Source: CAZNNH01 sp964574335
Lineage (GTDB): Bacteria > Acidobacteriota > Vicinamibacteria > Fen-336
Assembly (NCBI GenBank): GCA_964574335.1
Contig: CAZNNH010000130.1
Location: 1 to 17,676 of the forward strand
DNA: 17,676 bases
Direction: 5' to 3'
Below the pieces are notes generated by a model, which was not told the DNA's origin, did no database searches, and was given only the letters and a program-made list of their open reading frames with translations. A program made the translations under genes and the position numbers. Positions 14,736 through 17,676 of the stretch are shown piece after piece (position 1 is the first letter of the stretch; each line of letters begins with the position of its first letter).

Positions 14736-15260
14736 ATGGACACCAAACGCGCCAGCGACCTGATGATCCCGCTGAGCGACTACCCCCACATCCCGTACTG
14801 GTTCTCGCTGCGTCAGGCGATCGCGACCCTGCTGGCCTCCGAGATCGAGGTCCGCGGGCGCAAGTCGCTCCCCCGCGGCTTCCTGGTCTTCAACGAGGCC
14901 TACGAGCTGCTCGGGCAGGTCAGGCGCCGCGACATCCTGCGTGGGCTCCAGCCCCGCTTCGCCGAGGGCGCCCCCCGCGACTACCGCAAGAAGCTCTTCG
15001 ACGTCAAGACCGACCCGGACCTGCTCGAGCTCTCCTACGACCGGCTGATGGGGGGGGTGCGGGAGCAGGCCGAACGCCCGGTCGGCGACGTGATGCAGCC
15101 GATCAAGGTGACCCTCAAGCACGACGACCACCTGCTCAAGATCATCTACGAGATGGTGGAGAACAACCTGAGCATGCTCCCGGTGCTCAAGGACGGCAGC
15201 GTGGTGGGCGTGGTGCGCTCCGTCGACGTCCTGGAAGAGGTGGCCCAGCTTGTCCTCTGA
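14736..15260 (+). CDS. Twin CBS-domain protein
   Basis: A 174-residue soluble protein made of two CBS motifs, about residues 6-71 (ASDLMIPLSDYPHIPYWFSL ... VFNEAYELLGQVRRRDIL) and 115-172 (PVGDVMQPIKVTLKHDDHLL ... MLPVLKDGSVVGVVRSVDVL). They are joined by a 40-residue charged linker (DYRKKLFDVKTDPDLLELSY). Paired CBS motifs form a Bateman module that usually binds AMP, ATP, SAM or a cyclic dinucleotide and gates a partner protein. ATG 14736 follows GGAAGGACA after a 31-bp gap from the regulator gene, the only real gap in the operon. The stop overlaps the transporter start, which points to the transporter as partner. The ligand is not deducible. Confidence 0.85.
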   Translation: MDTKRASDLMIPLSDYPHIPYWFSLRQAIATLLASEIEVRGRKSLPRGFLVFNEAYELLGQVRRRDILRGLQPRFAEGAPRDYRKKLFDVKTDPDLLELSYDRLMGGVREQAERPVGDVMQPIKVTLKHDDHLLKIIYEMVENNLSMLPVLKDGSVVGVVRSVDVLEEVAQLVL

Positions 15261-16785
15261 GCGAGACTCCCACGAGCTCCCCGCCCCACCGACGGGCGGG
15301 CTCCCGCCGATGCCCAGCCAGATCCACCTCGCCAAGGTGGTGCGGCGGATCGACTGGAAACGGCTGCTCTTCATCGCCCTCGGGCTCGGGCTGTTCGCGG
15401 CGGTGCTGCTCTCGCCGCCCTGGCCCGCCGCCGTCGACCCGGTCGGCAAGGCGTTCGAGCTGACCCGGGAGGGGAAGGCCTCGCTGGGGCTCTTCCTGCT
15501 GGCCCTGGTCTGGTGGGTCTGCGAGGTGGTTCCGATCGGCGTCACCGCCATCGCCATCGGCGTGGTCCAGGCCCTGTTCCTGATCCGGCCGGCCAAGGAG
15601 GCCTTCGGCGACTTCATGGAGCCGTCGGTCTGGTTCATCATCGGCTCGCTGGTGATCGGCATGGTCTTCACCCGGACCGGCCTCACCAAGCGGATGGCCT
15701 ACCGGGTGCTGGTCCTGGTCGGCGAGCGGACCAGCATGATCTACCTGGGCTGCTTCACCCTCACCGCGGCGATGACCCTGATCATGGCCCACACCGCGGT
15801 GGCGGCGGCGATCTTCCCGCTGCTAATGGCCATCTACTCCCTCTACGAGGAGGACGGCAGACCGACCCGATTCGGAAAGGGGCTCTTCATCGGCATGGCC
15901 TTCGTGGCCGGGGCGGGCAGCATCGTCACCCTGCTGGGCGCCGCTCGCGGGGCGGTGGCAATCGGCTTCTTCAAGGACATCGTCGGCCGGGAGATCTCGT
16001 TCTTCGAGCTGACCTACTACATGGCCCCGGTGGGCTGGGGAATGGTCCTGCTCCTCTGGGGCTTCTGCATGGTGGTGTTTCGCCCCGAGCGCCGGACCAT
16101 CCCCGGCCTACGCGAGCGGGCTCGGCTGCTACATGCCCGGCTGGGTCCGATGAGCCCCCACGAGATCCTGGCCCTCGCCATCGTGCTGGGCACGGTCGGG
16201 GTGATGGTCGCGCGCTCCTTCGTACCCGCCCTCGAGCCGCTCAACAAGAGCGCCATCATCCTGGTCTCCACCATCCTCTTCTTCCTCCTCAAGATCCTCA
16301 CCGTCGAGGACCTGGAAGCCATCCCCTGGAACATCGTGCTTCTCTTCGGGGGCGCCATGAGCATCGGCCTGTGCATGTGGCAGACCGGGGCGGCGAGCTG
16401 GATGGCGGTCGAATGGCTGGTGTTGTTCCGGGGGGCTCCCTGGTTCGTGTTCGTGATGGGGGTGGGGGTGTTCGTGCTGTTGATGACCAACTTCATCATG
16501 AACGTGGCGGCAATCGCGATCTGCCTGCCGGTGGCGCTGGTGATCGCCGGCTACCTGGGGGTGGCCCCCGAGGTGATCTTCTACACCTCGCTGGTGGCGG
16601 CCGGGATGCCGTTCCTGCTGCTGATCGGGGCGGCACCCAACGCCATCGCCTACGGCAGCAACCAGTTCACCTCGGGCGAGTTCTTCAAGGCCGGCGTTCC
16701 GGCCAGCCTGCTGCTGCTGGTGGTGCTGGGGCTGTTCGTCTGGCTGGTCTGGCCGCTGATGGGGATGCCGGTGCTCCTCCAGTAG
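15250..16785 (+). CDS. Divergent SLC13/DASS-type anion transporter
   Basis: A 511-residue inner-membrane protein with about 11-12 hydrophobic segments and the two-fold layout of the divalent anion:Na+ symporter (DASS/SLC13) family. The C-terminal half keeps the family stretch PFLLLIGAAPNAIAYGSNQF (454-473). Elsewhere the signature motifs deviate. The first SNTAT-type motif reads AHTAV (180-184), the second reads MNVAA (417-421), and the first-half GTPPN loop reads GAARG (230-234). These positions bind the carboxylate substrate and Na+ in characterised members, so substrate or coupling may differ. I prefer TTG 15250, inside the end of the CBS gene and preceded by GAGGTGG at good spacing. ATG 15310 is an alternative but lacks a ribosome site and follows a tight hairpin (15295-15308). 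The product is likely the effector of the operon. Confidence 0.85.
   Translation: MSSERDSHELPAPPTGGLPPMPSQIHLAKVVRRIDWKRLLFIALGLGLFAAVLLSPPWPAAVDPVGKAFELTREGKASLGLFLLALVWWVCEVVPIGVTAIAIGVVQALFLIRPAKEAFGDFMEPSVWFIIGSLVIGMVFTRTGLTKRMAYRVLVLVGERTSMIYLGCFTLTAAMTLIMAHTAVAAAIFPLLMAIYSLYEEDGRPTRFGKGLFIGMAFVAGAGSIVTLLGAARGAVAIGFFKDIVGREISFFELTYYMAPVGWGMVLLLWGFCMVVFRPERRTIPGLRERARLLHARLGPMSPHEILALAIVLGTVGVMVARSFVPALEPLNKSAIILVSTILFFLLKILTVEDLEAIPWNIVLLFGGAMSIGLCMWQTGAASWMAVEWLVLFRGAPWFVFVMGVGVFVLLMTNFIMNVAAIAICLPVALVIAGYLGVAPEVIFYTSLVAAGMPFLLLIGAAPNAIAYGSNQFTSGEFFKAGVPASLLLLVVLGLFVWLVWPLMGMPVLLQ
15295..15308 (+). promoter_or_regulatory. GC-rich hairpin in the 5' end of the transporter gene
   Basis: GGCGGG-CT-CCCGCC is a perfect inverted repeat ending one base before ATG 15310. 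It would occlude initiation at that ATG, which favours the coupled TTG at 15250, or it could regulate expression. Confidence 0.25.
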
Positions 16786-16789
16786 GTGC

Positions 16790-16804
16790 CTACGGCGCCC
16801 GTAG
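16790..16804. terminator. Hairpin at the convergent gene junction
   Basis: CTACGG-CGC-CCGTAG is a perfect 6-bp stem with a 3-base loop. It begins five bases after the transporter stop and includes the stop codon of the convergent gene. There is no T-tract on either strand, so intrinsic termination is uncertain. Confidence 0.3.
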
Positions 16805-17671
16805 CTCCGCGAGCCTCCTCTGGGCTGCCTCGCGCACCCCGCGGGCACCGTGGCTGCTCGCGATCTCCTCGAGCGCCTTCTGGTCCGTCAGTTTCCGGAT
16901 CGCCACATACGGAACCACCAACGACCCCTCCGTCCGAGCGAGCTGCGCCAACAGCTCCTGGTCGCTCGTCTTCTGGATGATCAGTTCCTGCACGTACTCC
17001 TCGGGTCGCCTCCGAGCCACTTCCGCCAGGATCGCCTCGTCCTCGAGCTTGTCGATGGCGGCCTTGTACACCCAATCGACCGGGTCGTGCACCGCGATCT
17101 CGCCCAGCAGCTTCTGGTCCTCCAGCCTCGCCGTAGCCGAGGCCCGTACCTCGTAGCTCCGGCTCGATCGCGCCAGCCGGGCCAGGATCCTCTGGTCCGT
17201 GATCCGGAACGCCGCTTCCCGCCGGATCTCGTCGTCCTTGTCGTGCTCGGCCACCCACAGCAGCAGCGACGTGTCCACCGGCCTGCCCTCCAGGTTCTCC
17301 AGGGCGTGCCGCCGTACCGAGGCGACCCGGCTTCCCCGCAGCAGGCGCTCCAGGGCACTCTGGTCGCTCACCCGAGCCGCCGCCGCCGAGCGAATCCGCT
17401 CGTCCTCGTCCTTCTCGGCAATCCGGATCAGCACCGGCTGCCAATCGTCCGCGTAGTCACCGAGACGCCAGACTGCGCGGTCACGGACCTCCCGGTCCTC
17501 GTCCTTCTCGGCCATCTCCGCCAAGCGCGCGGGGTCCATCAGCTTGGCCACCGCCCTCCGCCGGTCCTCGACGTCGCGGCTTCTCGACATCTGCAGCAGC
17601 TTGGCCGCGCCCTCCCCGCTCCAGGGCACGACCCAGCTCAGCAGCACCTCCTCCGCCGACTTGCGCACCAT
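16790..17671 (-). CDS. HEAT/LRV-like repeat protein with 26-residue period
   Basis: A 293-residue protein built from short alpha-helical repeats of the type (S/T/E)-D-Q-x2-L-L-x2-I-A-x6-8-V-R-x2-A-x3-L. The 'DQ/DE' anchor recurs at residues 158, 184, 210, 236 and 262, a strict 26-residue spacing. Earlier units (MAEKDEDREVRDRAVWRL, IAEKDEDERIRSAAAARV, WVAEHDKDDEIRREAAFRI) are more widely spaced. The period is close to LRV repeats (24) and shorter than standard HEAT (37-47), so it should form a curved protein-binding solenoid. The N-terminal 25 residues (LLSWVVPWSGEGAAKLL) are hydrophobic and of unclear role. ATG 17671 is five bases from the window edge and an upstream start cannot be excluded. 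It converges on the transporter with a 4-bp gap and is not part of that operon. Function unknown. Confidence 0.78.
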   Translation of the reverse strand: MVRKSAEEVLLSWVVPWSGEGAAKLLQMSRSRDVEDRRRAVAKLMDPARLAEMAEKDEDREVRDRAVWRLGDYADDWQPVLIRIAEKDEDERIRSAAAARVSDQSALERLLRGSRVASVRRHALENLEGRPVDTSLLLWVAEHDKDDEIRREAAFRITDQRILARLARSSRSYEVRASATARLEDQKLLGEIAVHDPVDWVYKAAIDKLEDEAILAEVARRRPEEYVQELIIQKTSDQELLAQLARTEGSLVVPYVAIRKLTDQKALEEIASSHGARGVREAAQRRLAELRAP

Positions 17672-17676
17672 CGGGT

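Overview
The window is uniformly GC-rich DNA from a diderm (Gram-negative type) bacterium. An outer-membrane beta-barrel remnant, an FtsX/MacB-type permease tail and the C-terminal part of a large PIG-L deacetylase would suit Acidobacteriota, Methylomirabilota/Rokubacteria, Gemmatimonadota or a deltaproteobacterial lineage. The sequence alone does not settle the phylum. I saw no rRNA, tRNA, CRISPR array, insertion sequence or prophage gene.

Left part (1-9.2 kb): a gene-poor, decaying, reshuffled zone. It holds the end of an ABC-2-like membrane protein, then about 1.7 kb with no intact gene but with recognisable fragments: a HEAT/LRV-like repeat piece, a frameshifted FtsX-type permease C-terminus and a membrane-helix stub. 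Next come an intact VapBC toxin-antitoxin pair, a PIG-L deacetylase C-terminal fragment, and an outer-membrane protein that lost its 5' end and is joined to an ECF sigma factor that lost its 3' end. These are followed by three intact stand-alone genes: a LysE-type exporter, a class I methyltransferase and a membrane-anchored MutS-like ATPase. The zone closes with an RHH-GNAT toxin-antitoxin pair whose toxin frame is broken. Two directly oriented copies of a roughly 122-bp repeat, offset by exactly 7600 bp, lie in this zone.

Right part (9.39-16.79 kb): a compact five-gene plus-strand operon, entirely intact and translationally coupled at three of four junctions. It encodes (1) a PEP-synthase-like protein with an ATP-grasp domain and a phospho-histidine swivel domain, but with an unknown C-terminal domain where the PEP-binding TIM barrel should be; (2) a Cache-PAS sensor histidine kinase; (3) a response regulator with a short non-AAA helical tail; (4) a twin-CBS protein; and (5) a divergent SLC13/DASS-type transporter whose two SNT motifs are replaced. 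The arrangement suggests a periplasmic ligand sensor, a two-component relay, an adenylate-sensing CBS subunit and an ATP-driven phosphohistidine protein acting together on one anion transporter. This is the best candidate in the window for an uncharacterised system. The system-level function is inference.

Right edge: a convergent minus-strand gene for a repeat protein with a strict 26-residue period, stopping 4 bp after the transporter stop codon.
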